A DNA stretch of 54,975 bases, taken from contig RPFO01002099.1 of NCBI GenBank assembly GCA_009746045.1, forward strand, positions 1 to 54,975. The letters are read 5' to 3'. Made by a program: the position numbers and the translations under genes. Below the pieces are notes generated by a model, which was given only the letters and a program-made list of their open reading frames with translations, made no database searches and was not told the origin of the DNA. This stretch comes from Mesostigma viride (taxonomy: Eukaryota > Streptophyta > Mesostigmatophyceae > Mesostigmatales > Mesostigmataceae). This document shows positions 44,355 to 53,900 of the stretch, piece after piece. The first letter of the stretch is position 1, and every line of letters begins with the position of its first letter.

Positions 44355-45058
44355 TCCGTCGAAGTCGTCGGCAACGTCGGAGCGGGCTGTTTGGGCGGCA
44401 CGGTCGCATTTTCCTTCACCGAAAACCGCTCGGCAGTGTCGCCTAAGCGGACGGTTTTCGTTTCAGGGTTGTACACGTACGTTTTGTACGAAAAACGCTC
44501 CGAAACGATGGGCGTTTCCTCCTCTTTCGTGAACTCCCGGGGTTTGGATTTGGAAAGTATCCCCCCGCACCTGCTGAATCCGAACGACAGGATCTGTCTA
44601 GCTTTACACTTGGCGCTCAATTTCGGGTCAAAAAGCGCTCCAAACAGGGCGCCTAGAGGGGTGCGGCTTATCACGGCGTCAATCGCTTTGCCGATTCCGT
44701 TCGCGGCTCGATGAGCGCCCATCACTCCCAACAACATGGAGGCGGTGTCCGCCACCATTGCTATCGGGTTCGTCGAGACGACGATGGTGCGATATGTCTG
44801 TTCGGCTAGAGTGTCCGATATAGTGAGGGCCTTCTCTTTGCGCGACACGGACGTTTCCGCCGTTTTCTCCTTCGAGGACGTCGCTTCATCCTCGGCATCG
44901 GCCTTTTTTTCCTTTTCTTCCGTTGGGGGTTTCGTGGACTTGAGGCCTATGGATAAAGGGGGCTTCCCCGACAAAACCGTGTACAAGACTACGCCTAGTA
45001 GAAATGCAGTCACACACAGGGTGAGGAAATTGAGGAATTTTTCAAATGCGGTCGCCAT
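44315..45058 (-). CDS. Membrane-anchored protein
   Basis: 247 residues from the ATG at 45058. Hydrophobic N-terminal segment (about residues 9-30, FLTLCVTAFLLGVVLYTVL), a Lys/Glu-rich linker (EEKEKKADAEDEATSSKEK), a weakly hydrophobic middle (NPIAMVADTASMLLGVMGAH) and a polar C-terminus with ERFSYK, ERFSVK and ERFKY repeats of an ERFxxK-like word. Not recognised. It resembles the anchor-plus-linker design of neighbours at 45083 and 38234. Confidence 0.6.
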   Translation of the reverse strand: MATAFEKFLNFLTLCVTAFLLGVVLYTVLSGKPPLSIGLKSTKPPTEEKEKKADAEDEATSSKEKTAETSVSRKEKALTISDTLAEQTYRTIVVSTNPIAMVADTASMLLGVMGAHRAANGIGKAIDAVISRTPLGALFGALFDPKLSAKCKARQILSFGFSRCGGILSKSKPREFTKEEETPIVSERFSYKTYVYNPETKTVRLGDTAERFSVKENATVPPKQPAPTLPTTSTDHVVTAGSERFKY

Positions 45059-45082
45059 TGTATGATATTCCAAATTATTAAT

Positions 45083-45685
45083 TCAAGAGTACGCTGTCAA
45101 TATATAATTCGAAAGAGCGGTCGTGGCTCCTTCGGCCTTGACCCAAGTATCGGGTGACGACATCGTCGATTTTACAAGGTCTTTGCTGGCTCCTATAGGC
45201 AAAACCATGTTGAGCAAGTTCGACATGGCCGTCTGCGGATTCGAGTTCAAGTCCCTCGTGAACCGGATCTCCAACATGTCCACCCCCGCTTTGAATTCGT
45301 TGACGTCATCGTCGGCCTTCGCGCGTTCAGTAGACCCTCTTTTGAGAGCGTCTCGTTTCTGTCGTAGGCCATCCAAATGGTCAGAGAGCGCCGCGTGGAC
45401 GGCGCGTTTCCACTTTTCGACGTCGATAGCCACGCCGCCTTTGATGGCCTCGCCCACAGCGGAGGAAACGAGCGTTGCGTGATCCTCCTCCTTCTTTTTC
45501 TCGTCCTTTTCTGTTTCCGAGGGAGCGTCTCCACCCTTCACAAATTTCACCCACCAGGCGGGCATTTTTTCCGCGAAAGATGGGTCTTTCAGGGTCAGGG
45601 TGTATATGACCACGAAGGCAACGACGGCGACTAGGAAGAGCGCCCCGAGCGCGTACTCGACGCTCATGATGTCATACAACTCCAT
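45083..45685 (-). CDS. Membrane-anchored helical protein
   Basis: 200 residues from the ATG at 45685, five bases after the stop of the RING gene. Residues about 10-30 (ALGALFLVAVVAFVVIYTL) form a membrane anchor; then a charged coiled region (ETEKDEKKKEEDH) and helices. Not recognised. The upstream extension of this frame overlaps the RING gene and is rejected. Confidence 0.6.
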   Translation of the reverse strand: MELYDIMSVEYALGALFLVAVVAFVVIYTLTLKDPSFAEKMPAWWVKFVKGGDAPSETEKDEKKKEEDHATLVSSAVGEAIKGGVAIDVEKWKRAVHAALSDHLDGLRQKRDALKRGSTERAKADDDVNEFKAGVDMLEIRFTRDLNSNPQTAMSNLLNMVLPIGASKDLVKSTMSSPDTWVKAEGATTALSNYILTAYS

Positions 45686-45690
45686 TACAT

Positions 45691-45900
45691 TTATTTGTGG
45701 CCCCTCTCGATCGCGACTCTCCGCGCCTCTTTCACTCTTCGAACCATCGCCTGGCCGCAGTATGGACAAAGCGCGTTCATCCGCTTGCAGCAAGTGCTGC
45801 AAATGTTCAAGCAATCCGCGTGCTCTATAAGTTCGTGATCGCGGATCCCGGGGCATTCGGACGGTGGGAGACCGGAGGGGTGGAAGCACCGTGTCTCCAT
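45691..45900 (-). CDS. Mini RING-finger protein
   Basis: 69 residues from the ATG at 45900. Cys/His pattern: CFH..., ECPG, H-x4-H, CLNICSTCCKRM, CPYC, compatible with a compact RING (C3HC4-like) or a viral RING variant. It ends in a basic helix. RING proteins act as ubiquitin E3 ligases; the substrate is unknown. It sits in a very tight run: 8 bases after the stop of 45909-46127 and 5 before the next start. Confidence 0.6.
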   Translation of the reverse strand: METRCFHPSGLPPSECPGIRDHELIEHADCLNICSTCCKRMNALCPYCGQAMVRRVKEARRVAIERGHK

Positions 45901-45908
45901 CTCGAGTG

Positions 45909-46127
45909 TTACTGGGACGATATCCAGCCGAGGATTTCTACGGTGCCGTCTGGTTGTTTTCTGCCAAACTCGAGTCTCGAAGACGAATCCCCGACCTTTC
46001 TTGATCGAATTCGGGCTGGTCCGATGTCGATGGGATTGGTTCCAGAAAGTTCTTGGGAGTCGTTTCCGAGCTTTATGGCCTTCTCGACGCGCAGTTCTTC
46101 GCACACAACTTCCTTAACGGCCGGCAT
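45909..46127 (-). CDS. 72-residue protein of unknown function
   Basis: Starts MPAVKEVVCEELRVEKAIKL at 46127. Mixed charged composition with a beta-rich C-terminus (GTVEILGWISSQ). Not recognised. Its stop is 8 bases before the RING start on the same strand. A frameshift fusion with the RING gene is possible but not needed. Confidence 0.5.
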   Translation of the reverse strand: MPAVKEVVCEELRVEKAIKLGNDSQELSGTNPIDIGPARIRSRKVGDSSSRLEFGRKQPDGTVEILGWISSQ

Positions 46128-46190
46128 GCAGGATATCTCTGGTCTAAAGCGCGAACATAATTAACGGACACGTATCGCGCGTGGACGGAA

Positions 46191-46589
46191 TCACGACAAA
46201 AGTTGGACGGTCTTGACGTACACGCCGTTGACCCACTTTTGTATCTCCAGTTCGTCGTGGCCGTTAACGACGAGCCGGTATTTTGTGCTACCGTTCCCAA
46301 CTTCTCCTATATTCATAGACCCGACCGATCCCGTGGACGTCCCCGAACTAGAAACTTGGAGGAGGCTTGTCCCGGTACGGAGACTGACGGAATCGTTCTC
46401 GAAAACAACGGCTGGACTTAGTGCGACGTCGGACCCGGGTTTGTCCAACACCATGAGCGTCTTCCCGCCTTGCACGAGAAAGCGCACGGTGGATGTCCTC
46501 GTCCGGTCTTCACTCGCCGCGATGAAACCTTGCGTCTGTACATTTTTAAAATGCAGCGTCCCTGCTGAATCTAACAGATTAGGAGGCAT
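46191..46589 (-). CDS. Small beta-rich structural-like protein
   Basis: 132 residues, MPPNLLDSAGTLHFKN start, Ser/Thr/Gly-rich beta strands throughout. The C-terminal YRLVVNGHDELEIQKWVNG matches the pattern of the fibre proteins' C-termini (YGFRIADDESLQIVK). It may be a small fibre tip or a cofactor of the neighbouring fibre genes; this is inferred from similarity and position. No signal peptide. Confidence 0.5.
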   Translation of the reverse strand: MPPNLLDSAGTLHFKNVQTQGFIAASEDRTRTSTVRFLVQGGKTLMVLDKPGSDVALSPAVVFENDSVSLRTGTSLLQVSSSGTSTGSVGSMNIGEVGNGSTKYRLVVNGHDELEIQKWVNGVYVKTVQLLS

Positions 46590-46657
46590 TTCGAACGAAG
46601 GTTTCCGCTTTATTTATTTGAGACTGTTATTTTCTCTTGCATGACGAACCGTTACGT

Positions 46658-49600
46658 TTAAGGCTTGTTCAGCATTTCAGTAACGACGTCCACATTTCCA
46701 CTGTTGATGGCACCCATCGAGTTCAACCCTGAGTCGTTGACGGGTATGGGGTTGCCTAATATCAGACTAGAGCTGTCAGACCCCTGGGTCTTCACGATCT
46801 GGAGAGACTCGTCGTCCGCGATCCGGAAACCGTACGTGACCGTGAGCGGGGTCGCGTCGTACTCGTCGCTGTACCTGTACAACTGGGCGTTCCCGCTGAT
46901 GAGGGTGTCACACACGCGGACATTGTCGTACCAGACGTCCTTCGTGACGGTCTGGAGAGAGTCCGCACCGAGGGACAGCCTCTTCACGGCCACGGTGACT
47001 CCGGTGACGGTTGCGGTCGCGAGAGTCCGCTCGATTCCGTTGACGAAAATCTTGGGCACGCCCGAGGCAAGCTGCAGGCCCAGGGTGAAGGCAGAAGACC
47101 CGACGACCACGGACGTGGTCTCGTCGGTGTTGCTGCCGTTGGTCACCGAGAGCTTTCCAGCGCTCGAGGTAAAAACGCGGAGGAACGCGCCGGCGGTGGA
47201 GTTGTCGCCGTACGCGAGCAGCTCGAGCCCGTTCGCGCTCGAATGGTTCAGAGCCGCCTGAGGAGCCACGGAGGCGACCACGGTGATGTTCGTGGACCCG
47301 CTCGGCAGCGCGGCGTTGGTGATGGCGGCGCGCCCGTCGGCCTGCGCGGTGTTGTTGGTCTTCAACACGCCGCCCGCGACGCTCGCGGGCGTGGTTCCGG
47401 CGGCCACGAGGGTCAAGGATCCGCCCTCGCTCACGAGGCCAGACCCGAACTCCCACTTAGCCACCTCGGTGCTGGAGGCGGGGAGACTGGAAAGAAGAAC
47501 GGACGTACCTGGGGCCTTGCGCAGGGAGTTGTCGATCGTGCGAGACAGCATGAGCTGGCCTCCCTTCACGTGCCAGTAGGACCCCTGGTAATCGCCGCGG
47601 TCCTGCGAGCTGTTCGCGAACCACTTCACGGACCTCTCCACGTCGGTGGAGCTCACCTGGCCGTCGCCCTCCACGAGGATACCGGCGCCAGAAGAAGAGG
47701 AGTTGGTGGGAGCGGTCACGGAGACGACGCGGACATCGTCGAACTTCATGGGGGCGGACGAGGCGTCTGCGCCGAAGTGGCCGATGTACAGAGTCGGGCT
47801 CGCCGCAAACGAGAGAGCGGCGAGGGCGCTCAGCTGACCCGCGCCGGCCTCGGTGAGAGTCCTCGCGACCATGTTGGTCATGAGGGAGAGGGTAGAGGTG
47901 AGAGGGTCCCTCCTGATGCAGATGTTCACAGGGGTGTCCGCGAGGAGGAGGGAGGCGGGGGAATGGGCCGAGTTGGTGCCGTCGCTGACGACCAGCCAGT
48001 CGTTGGCCTGGTCGTACGATACGCGAACGAACACGCCCGAAACGGCACCATAGGCCATGATGAACGAGTCGGCGGCGGGGAGAGAGCCGACGAAAGTGGT
48101 GTTGACGCACACCTGGAAACCGGCAGTCCCGGATGGGAACAAGGCGCTGGATGTGGTCGCGTACGCGGATGCGGCGGGGATGGAGAGCTTCTCGGCCGAG
48201 AACACGGCGGTGCCGGAGAGGGACATGGAGACGGCGGAGGTGGTGTCCACGGCGGGCGTGCCCGCGTCGAACGGCCATGACGCGACGTTCACGTCTGCCG
48301 GCTTGGCGAGGGAGACGACCTTGTCGGTGACGGCGATGTTGGTGGTGGTCTGGTTAATGCTGTTGGTCGTCCCGGTGATGTTGAGGTTTCCGTTGATGGT
48401 GACCTCTCCGGTGGCGGAGGTGAGCTCGAGAGAGCCGATGGAGGTGGTGATCTTGCCGCCTGTCCCGGCGCTGTTGGTGACGACGAGGTCACTATCGATG
48501 TCGACGGAGATGGGCGCGGAAAGGGAAAGGACATCCTGGGTGGTAGAAACGCTCGCACCTGTAACGCTCACGCTGGCCACGTTGACGGCACCCGATGTGG
48601 AAGTCAGATTCAGAGGGCCGACGGAGGTGGTCACGCTGCCCGCGGTCCCCGCCGAGTTGGTGAGGATGAGGTCGCTAGTGACGTTGACGGAGGTGGCGGC
48701 GTCCAGAGAGAGGATCGCGTTGGTGGTGGAGACGGCCGAACCGTTGACCTTGACGCTAGCGACGTTCACATCGCCGGAACTCGAGGTCAGGTTCAGAGCG
48801 CCCGTGGAGGTGGTCACGGACCCAGCGGTGCCGGCCGTGTTCGTCAGGATGAGGTCGCTCGTGATGTCCACGGAGGTGGCCGCGTCCAGAGAGAGGATCG
48901 CGTTGGTGGTGGAGACGGCCGAACCGGTCACGTTCACGTCGTCGACGTTCACGCCGCCCGATGTGGAAGTCAGATTGAGGGCACCCGTGGAGGTGGTGAT
49001 GCTGCCCGCAGTCCCGGCGGAGTCGGTGAGGATAAGGTCGCTCGTCACGTTGACGGAAGTGGCGGCGTCCAGAGAGAGGATCGCGTTGGTGGTGGAAACG
49101 GCCGAACCGGTGACGTTGACGTCGTCCACGTTCACGCCACCCGAGGCGGAAGTCAGGTTCAGAGCGCCGGTAGAAGAGGTAACGCTACCGGCAGTCCCGG
49201 CGGTGTTTGTCAGAATCAAGTCGCTGGTGATGTCCACGGAGGTGGCCGCGTCCAGAGAGAGGATCGCGTTGGTAGTGGACAGGGCGGAACCGGTGACGTT
49301 GACGTCGTCCACGTTCACGCCACCCGACGCAGAGGTCAGGTTGAGGGCGCCAGTAGAAGAGGTAACGCTACCGGCAGTCCCCGCGGTGTTGGTCAGAATC
49401 AGGTCGCTGGTGATGTCCACGGAGGTGGCGGCGTCCAGAGAGAGGATCGCGTTGGTGGTGGACAGGGCGGAACCGGTCACGTTGACGTCGTCCACGTTCA
49501 CGCCACCCGACGCAGAGGTCAGGTTAAGCGCACCCGTGGAGGAGGTAATGCTGCCTGCGGTCCCAGCGGTGTCGGTGAGAATGAGGTCGCTTGTCACGTT

Positions 49601-50551
49601 CACGGAGGTGGCCGCGTCCAGAGCGAGGACCGCGTTGGTGGTCGAAAGAGACGAGTTGACGAACTTCACCTCCTCCACCGTGACGCTCGAATCGGTCACG
49701 CTCGTGTCACCGGTGATCCAGATGTGCTCGCCGGTGTTGGAGGCGCCGCCCAGTGACACCGCGGAGATCTTGGTGCACTCGTCCGGATTGGTGTTGTAGG
49801 TCACGGCGGAGTATGAGATCGACAGCTTGGAGTTCGGGTCCTGCCCGCGGTTCGAGCCGACAGAAGGGCAGATCTCGACCGCCGCACCGGCCGCGAGGCG
49901 GACAACTCCGCTCGAGGACCCGTCCGCCGAAAGACGCAGCTGAGCGTCGGACACCAACTCCATGTCGTTCGCCCCGCTGTCCACCACGCCCCTCCAGCTC
50001 GTGGACCCGGTCTGACCCCCGGAGGTGTGGCCGGAGGCATACACCATGCCCATCAGAACCTGCTGGTTGTCGTTCCCATTGTCACCCCGGACCGCGAAGG
50101 CGTCGGGCTCCGAGTTGACGGAGGTCTTCGCGGTCTTGTGAGCGACCAGGCGAGAATCGTCGACGATGACCTCGTGCGCGGTGGTCTGGCCCTTCAGAAT
50201 CAAGTGGTTGAGAACGGACCGGACAGCGCCGTTGTTTGCCTCGGACGTGTCGGCGTCCTTCTCGTACGTCAAAGTGGCGAGGTTGACGTCTCCGATCGTC
50301 GCGCCGTCCGACCCGCCGGCGCTGAATGCGCCCATGACCGCGAGGTCGCCATACACGGTGACCTTGTTCGTCGCGTCACGCACCAGGTTTGTGGTGTCGT
50401 TGCCGGAAGAACGGTTGGGAATAAGGTCGATCTTGTCCCATCCGTACACCTTGAGGTCCTGAAGCGCCGCGGAAACGTTGTCGTCACTCCACAGCTCGTT
50501 CACGGACAACTTCCGCAGCCTAGAAGCACCCATGTTCTCGCAGAGAGACAT
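46658..50551 (-). CDS. Large fibre-like protein with 61-residue repeats and LamG-like domains
   Basis: 1297 residues. N-terminus MSLCENMGASRLRKLSVN. Residues about 290-690 hold about seven 61-residue repeats (SDLILTNTAGTAGSVTSSTG, GGVNVDDVNVTGSALSTTN). About 750-930 and about 1000-1230 look like LamG/concanavalin-type sandwiches (WLVVSDGTNS, FDDVRVVS, YDNVRVCDTL). GSYWHVKGGQLMLSRTI and VTYGFRIADDESLQIVK near the end are shared with 40713-43646. Likely an extended surface fibre used for host contact; inferred from architecture. It is on the opposite strand from its paralogue, 3 kb away. Confidence 0.72.
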   Translation of the reverse strand: MSLCENMGASRLRKLSVNELWSDDNVSAALQDLKVYGWDKIDLIPNRSSGNDTTNLVRDATNKVTVYGDLAVMGAFSAGGSDGATIGDVNLATLTYEKDADTSEANNGAVRSVLNHLILKGQTTAHEVIVDDSRLVAHKTAKTSVNSEPDAFAVRGDNGNDNQQVLMGMVYASGHTSGGQTGSTSWRGVVDSGANDMELVSDAQLRLSADGSSSGVVRLAAGAAVEICPSVGSNRGQDPNSKLSISYSAVTYNTNPDECTKISAVSLGGASNTGEHIWITGDTSVTDSSVTVEEVKFVNSSLSTTNAVLALDAATSVNVTSDLILTDTAGTAGSITSSTGALNLTSASGGVNVDDVNVTGSALSTTNAILSLDAATSVDITSDLILTNTAGTAGSVTSSTGALNLTSASGGVNVDDVNVTGSALSTTNAILSLDAATSVDITSDLILTNTAGTAGSVTSSTGALNLTSASGGVNVDDVNVTGSAVSTTNAILSLDAATSVNVTSDLILTDSAGTAGSITTSTGALNLTSTSGGVNVDDVNVTGSAVSTTNAILSLDAATSVDITSDLILTNTAGTAGSVTTSTGALNLTSSSGDVNVASVKVNGSAVSTTNAILSLDAATSVNVTSDLILTNSAGTAGSVTTSVGPLNLTSTSGAVNVASVSVTGASVSTTQDVLSLSAPISVDIDSDLVVTNSAGTGGKITTSIGSLELTSATGEVTINGNLNITGTTNSINQTTTNIAVTDKVVSLAKPADVNVASWPFDAGTPAVDTTSAVSMSLSGTAVFSAEKLSIPAASAYATTSSALFPSGTAGFQVCVNTTFVGSLPAADSFIMAYGAVSGVFVRVSYDQANDWLVVSDGTNSAHSPASLLLADTPVNICIRRDPLTSTLSLMTNMVARTLTEAGAGQLSALAALSFAASPTLYIGHFGADASSAPMKFDDVRVVSVTAPTNSSSSGAGILVEGDGQVSSTDVERSVKWFANSSQDRGDYQGSYWHVKGGQLMLSRTIDNSLRKAPGTSVLLSSLPASSTEVAKWEFGSGLVSEGGSLTLVAAGTTPASVAGGVLKTNNTAQADGRAAITNAALPSGSTNITVVASVAPQAALNHSSANGLELLAYGDNSTAGAFLRVFTSSAGKLSVTNGSNTDETTSVVVGSSAFTLGLQLASGVPKIFVNGIERTLATATVTGVTVAVKRLSLGADSLQTVTKDVWYDNVRVCDTLISGNAQLYRYSDEYDATPLTVTYGFRIADDESLQIVKTQGSDSSSLILGNPIPVNDSGLNSMGAINSGNVDVVTEMLNKP
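48480..49680 (-). repeat. 183-bp in-frame repeats
   Basis: TTGGTGGTGGA-type markers recur at about 48718, 48901, 49084, 49267, 49450 and 49633, exactly 183 bp apart (61 codons). The units differ mainly at third positions and a few residue swaps. Recombination between units would change fibre length. Confidence 0.85.
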
Positions 50552-50586
50552 CTTCGTTCGTTATAGTACTATCTAAAAAAAAAAAA

Positions 50587-50856
50587 TCAGCTCCGGGCTA
50601 ACGAGCCGGCCATTTGAGCGGCCGGGTCCATGTACCGGACCGGGGGAGCAAACACCGACCGGTTATTGTACAGGTATCCGAGAATGAACGCTAGGCCGGC
50701 GCCTATCACCATATACATGATCACGTTCCCCCTCGCCTCTTCCGCCGCGATCTGGCGCATGCGGGTCTCTAGCCCCATCCGGTCTGGCACAGGCTCAAGG
50801 GGCTGTCTTCTGGGCGGTTGCGGCTGGTGGGTCTGCGCGCGGATCATGTTGTGCAT
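50587..50856 (-). CDS. Single-pass membrane protein
   Basis: 89 residues from the ATG at 50856. Pro/Gln/Arg-rich N-terminus (THQPQPPRRQPLEP), then a hydrophobic segment (VIMYMVIGAGLAFILGYLY) near residues 50-68, and a short tail. The frame extends upstream to 50952 but lacks an ATG there. An A-rich run (50574-50587 on the plus strand) lies between its stop and the fibre gene. Not recognised. Confidence 0.5.
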   Translation of the reverse strand: MHNMIRAQTHQPQPPRRQPLEPVPDRMGLETRMRQIAAEEARGNVIMYMVIGAGLAFILGYLYNNRSVFAPPVRYMDPAAQMAGSLARS

Positions 50857-50952
50857 GTTGGGATGCGGATGAACGTGTTGAGAGGCGGGGCGCGTTGTGA
50901 TTCGGGAGGAGGGATGGTCAGAAGGCCCTGGGATGTGATCGGCTCTCGCCAC

Positions 50953-51539
50953 CGCTCTCGGGATGATGAAAGGAGGCTGGGCTTGCTCGGTTGGCGGGAT
51001 GGATCGAGGAGTGCGCCGACACGTTACTCGCAGAAGGGGTGAAACTGTACGCTTGTTCAGGTAGCGCCGCTCATCGATCTGTCACTGTATGTTCCCGAAA
51101 AATAAACCCCGTCCCGATGACAGGGCTGCAGGACTACAGTACTCCTTTCATGACCTCCGCGGCCGTGTCTGAACCTCTTGGCCACCAACATCCTTTTTCT
51201 TGACCGCCGAACGGCACCACGTGTTCGTGAAGATGCGAAGATGGTAACCTTCTCATGTAATGGCTATCCTCCTTCACGGGCGACTCGTCGCGCATCCCCA
51301 CTCCCCACACACGTTGAAAAAACGGATGATCGAGGCCCGTGGCCCTCTTCGATGTAGGGTATTGACCTGGGTGAAATACTTCTCGAACTCAGTCCCGGTT
51401 CTGACAACGAAAGCAGGAAATTGGGATCATTGCGCTCCGACACCGCAGACCCCTCTAGCGTCCCGGGATGCTGTCCTCCGCATCCCTTCCAACGCGGTCA
51501 GCACCTCGGTGGCGGCTTTCTTGATCCCTTACCGGAGGT
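50953..51539. other. Spacer without an intact gene
   Basis: No frame with good coding character runs through this stretch. Short open frames exist but alternate in composition. It marks the change from intact, compact genes to the frame-broken right end. Confidence 0.4.
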
Positions 51540-51797
51540 TTCCTGCTGCCGTATGTGCATGAGACAAATCAACCTCCACGTCCTGACGGTCCGTGAAGTT
51601 CCTTCGTCTCGAGGACGCTCGCCAGACGCACGAATGTTTTGATAATGCGTTTGCACGTTTCGGCGTCCTCGCCAAGTTGCTCATCACGCTCTGGATCATC
51701 GAGTTCGGGAGACTTCCATGCTGAATATGTTGTCCGAGCCGGACCTTGACCTCCATTATAACAACTTCGCTGAAATAATGCGGTTCGTTTTAAACGC
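51540..51797 (+). pseudogene. Frame-broken coding piece
   Basis: Two plus frames carry protein-like sequence in sequence: KFLRLEDARQTHECFDNAFA, continuing to KLLITLWIIEFGR, then MLNMLSEPDLDLHYNNFAEI and a TAA near 51798. A frame change near 51715 separates them. It looks like the C-terminal part of a gene with one or more indels. Family not recognised. Confidence 0.4.
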
Positions 51798-51813
51798 GTA
51801 AATAAATTATCGC

Positions 51814-52356
51814 ATGATGATGATAGTGCACTCGTCCATCATGTCGGCGGTCCCAGGCATTCAACAACATGCTGGCGATGTTCACTCGAGGGCTGGCCTT
51901 GGCGTTCCCCGAGGAGAAATCTATCGCGGGGTTCAGACCGCGTTGAAGCTCGCGATCCAAAGCGAATGTCGCCCTGCCTGCTCGAAACATCATGGACGCA
52001 TCGAGCCGCACCTCACAATGATCAGAACCCAGGCGAAGGCGTTGTTCGAGGATGCCGCGAACTCCATCCCGTACTTGAACGAGGTGGACCTCAAGAAGCA
52101 CTGGGCCGGGGCGCGGACACGAGGTACGAAGGCGCCATATGCAGTACCTCCCCCACTCTCCGCCATGATCGGGATGGGCGTGCGGAATATCCCGGACGAG
52201 ATCCTGCGACAAGTGGGATGCCTGGCGGAGGGACATCGCGGAGAAGTTTGAGAACCGGACAGGCAGACGCTTCCCAACCTGATGAGCGAGGTGATGTCCG
52301 GGGTCTCCAAGATCGCCATCGTCCACCGTGGACTCTCCCGGCGATCCAAAATATAG
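51814..52356 (+). pseudogene. Frame-broken gene of unknown family
   Basis: Coding-like segments in different plus frames: FNNMLAMFTRGLALAFPEEK (about 51860-51920), AKALFEDAANSIPYLNEVDL (about 52033-52092) followed by IGMGVRNIPDEILRQVG, then RRDIAEKFENRTGRRFP and NLMSEVMSGVSKIAIVHRG to a TAG near 52354. At least three frame changes are needed. Either real decay or a poorly polished contig end would explain this. Confidence 0.45.
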
Positions 52357-52858
52357 TTTAACATTGGTTAGATAGAGGAATGTACATCTTCCAAGGTTAT
52401 TTTTGGATTTTGGTGAACCCGCCTTGTTTTTTTTGGCCCTTTGTCCCCCGGCGCCTGCTGGCGGAACGGTGCGTGGCGGCGAAACGGTTCGGGCTGTACG
52501 TCAATGTTGGTGGGAGGCGCTCGTGATGTGGTCCGTCCGAGCCGTCATCGCCGATTCGCGATTGTTCTGCTGTCGCACAGCGGCGTACACAACGACAACG
52601 AGCGTTCTGAAGAAAGAAAACGTGTTCGGGTCCACCGGAGGACGCTACGAATCCGATCGCCAACTCACGAACGGAAGAGATTTCGAGAGCGTGCGGAACC
52701 AGCGCGCCGAGCGTTCCGGATGCGAAACACGTTTCAGTCCATCGCGGGAGTCACCAACGGAGACGGACGTGACTCGGTTCGTGACCTGCCACGCCCCGAT
52801 TGACTCAGCGTGCTCGCTTTTAAATCGCCCGAAAAATGACGTGGAGTATGGTACTACG

Positions 52859-53900
52859 ATGGCTGAGGACGAAAAGGGGGGCAAAGACGCGCGACCTACT
52901 CACCAGTTGGGCAAGGCCCACGGAATAGAACTCAGGGAAAGAATCGGGCCGTGATGGTCGAAAAGGCCATGCAAGAGGACAGCGGAATGACTATATCCTC
53001 GGTGGCGAGGCACTTCCAGGTGGATCGCAAGACAGCCGCGAAGGTCCACGCAAAAGTGGAAGGAGGGACAATGAAGTCCGATATAGCACTACCGAAAAAG
53101 GACATGTTCCAGAAAGTCTCAGCTAAACCGTTTTCTCAAATGCAAATGCTAATAATTTGATATTAATTACGGACATTCAAAGCGAGGAAAATTGGAAAAA
53201 GGATATCGTCTCTCCTGGCGGACTTGCAGACGCGGTTCGTCCCACAAGTATACGCTTCGGATATAGTTCGCGTGTTGAACAGATCAATGCGAGTTTAACG
53301 TAACGGTTCGGGAATCGACCTTTTTCCTAGACAACAACGACGTTTCGTAGAAAGAATCGTACGTACTCCGCCGGAGATTGACCGGGTCAATCTGGCACGA
53401 GACAAGAAGAACTCATGAAATCCGCGTTTAACAATGTCCGAGTAGCGTAAAGGAAATACTCGGAGCGGTTTTTCCAGTTCCAGTTCTCGAGAGGCACTGA
53501 AGAAGCCCGCGCGGACCACAAGTTGTCGTACAAGACTATCCACTACGATTACCAGGAAAGAGACATGCAAGCGTGTGGGCCGCAAAAAAGGAATTCGTGA
53601 GCGTCCAGTCGCTCCTTTTTGCCGAGGATTGCGTGTTCGTGGACGAATTTCACGTGGTCATGAAACATGGCCCCCGTACGAGCGTGGACCAGACCGGGAG
53701 AGAAGCCCGCAGCTGAGGCGAGGGACCTCCCCGGGCGTCCAAAACGACCGTTTTCGGCGGCGATGCGATGGCCCGAAAATGAAAAGGGGTCTCCGTCCGG
53801 CTTCTTCCTCCCGGCAATTTTCCCATCCCGTCCGGTTCAGCAAACCAGCACCCCGCCAAGAGACCGCAGAAAGGCAGCCGCGGAACTGCTGAGGTCCGAA
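52859..53900 (+). pseudogene. Tc1/mariner-IS630-like transposase, broken
   Basis: Begins at the ATG 52859 (MAEDEKGGKDARPTHQLG). One missing base at about 52953 leads to a helix-turn-helix, MTISSVARHFQVDRKTAAKV. Further downstream, in other frames, come KLSYKTIHYDYQERDMQA and CVFVDEFHVVMKHGPRTSVD, the latter like the first catalytic-Asp strand (FxDE) of IS630/Tc1-type DDE transposases, followed by a KTTVFGGDA segment. Several stops and frame changes intervene and the last acidic residue is not clear. Inverted repeats were not found. Confidence 0.5.

Noticed and set aside
48057-49799. A 580-codon plus-strand open frame
   Set aside because: It is antisense to the 183-bp repeats of the fibre gene; its openness follows from the GC-rich third positions of that gene, and the translated composition (Val/Thr/Glu repeats) mirrors it.
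12480-50856. Major capsid, polymerase B or packaging ATPase
   Set aside because: I looked for their usual motifs (for example a Walker A P-loop with downstream ATPase motifs, YGDTDS) and saw none; viral assignment therefore rests on other genes.
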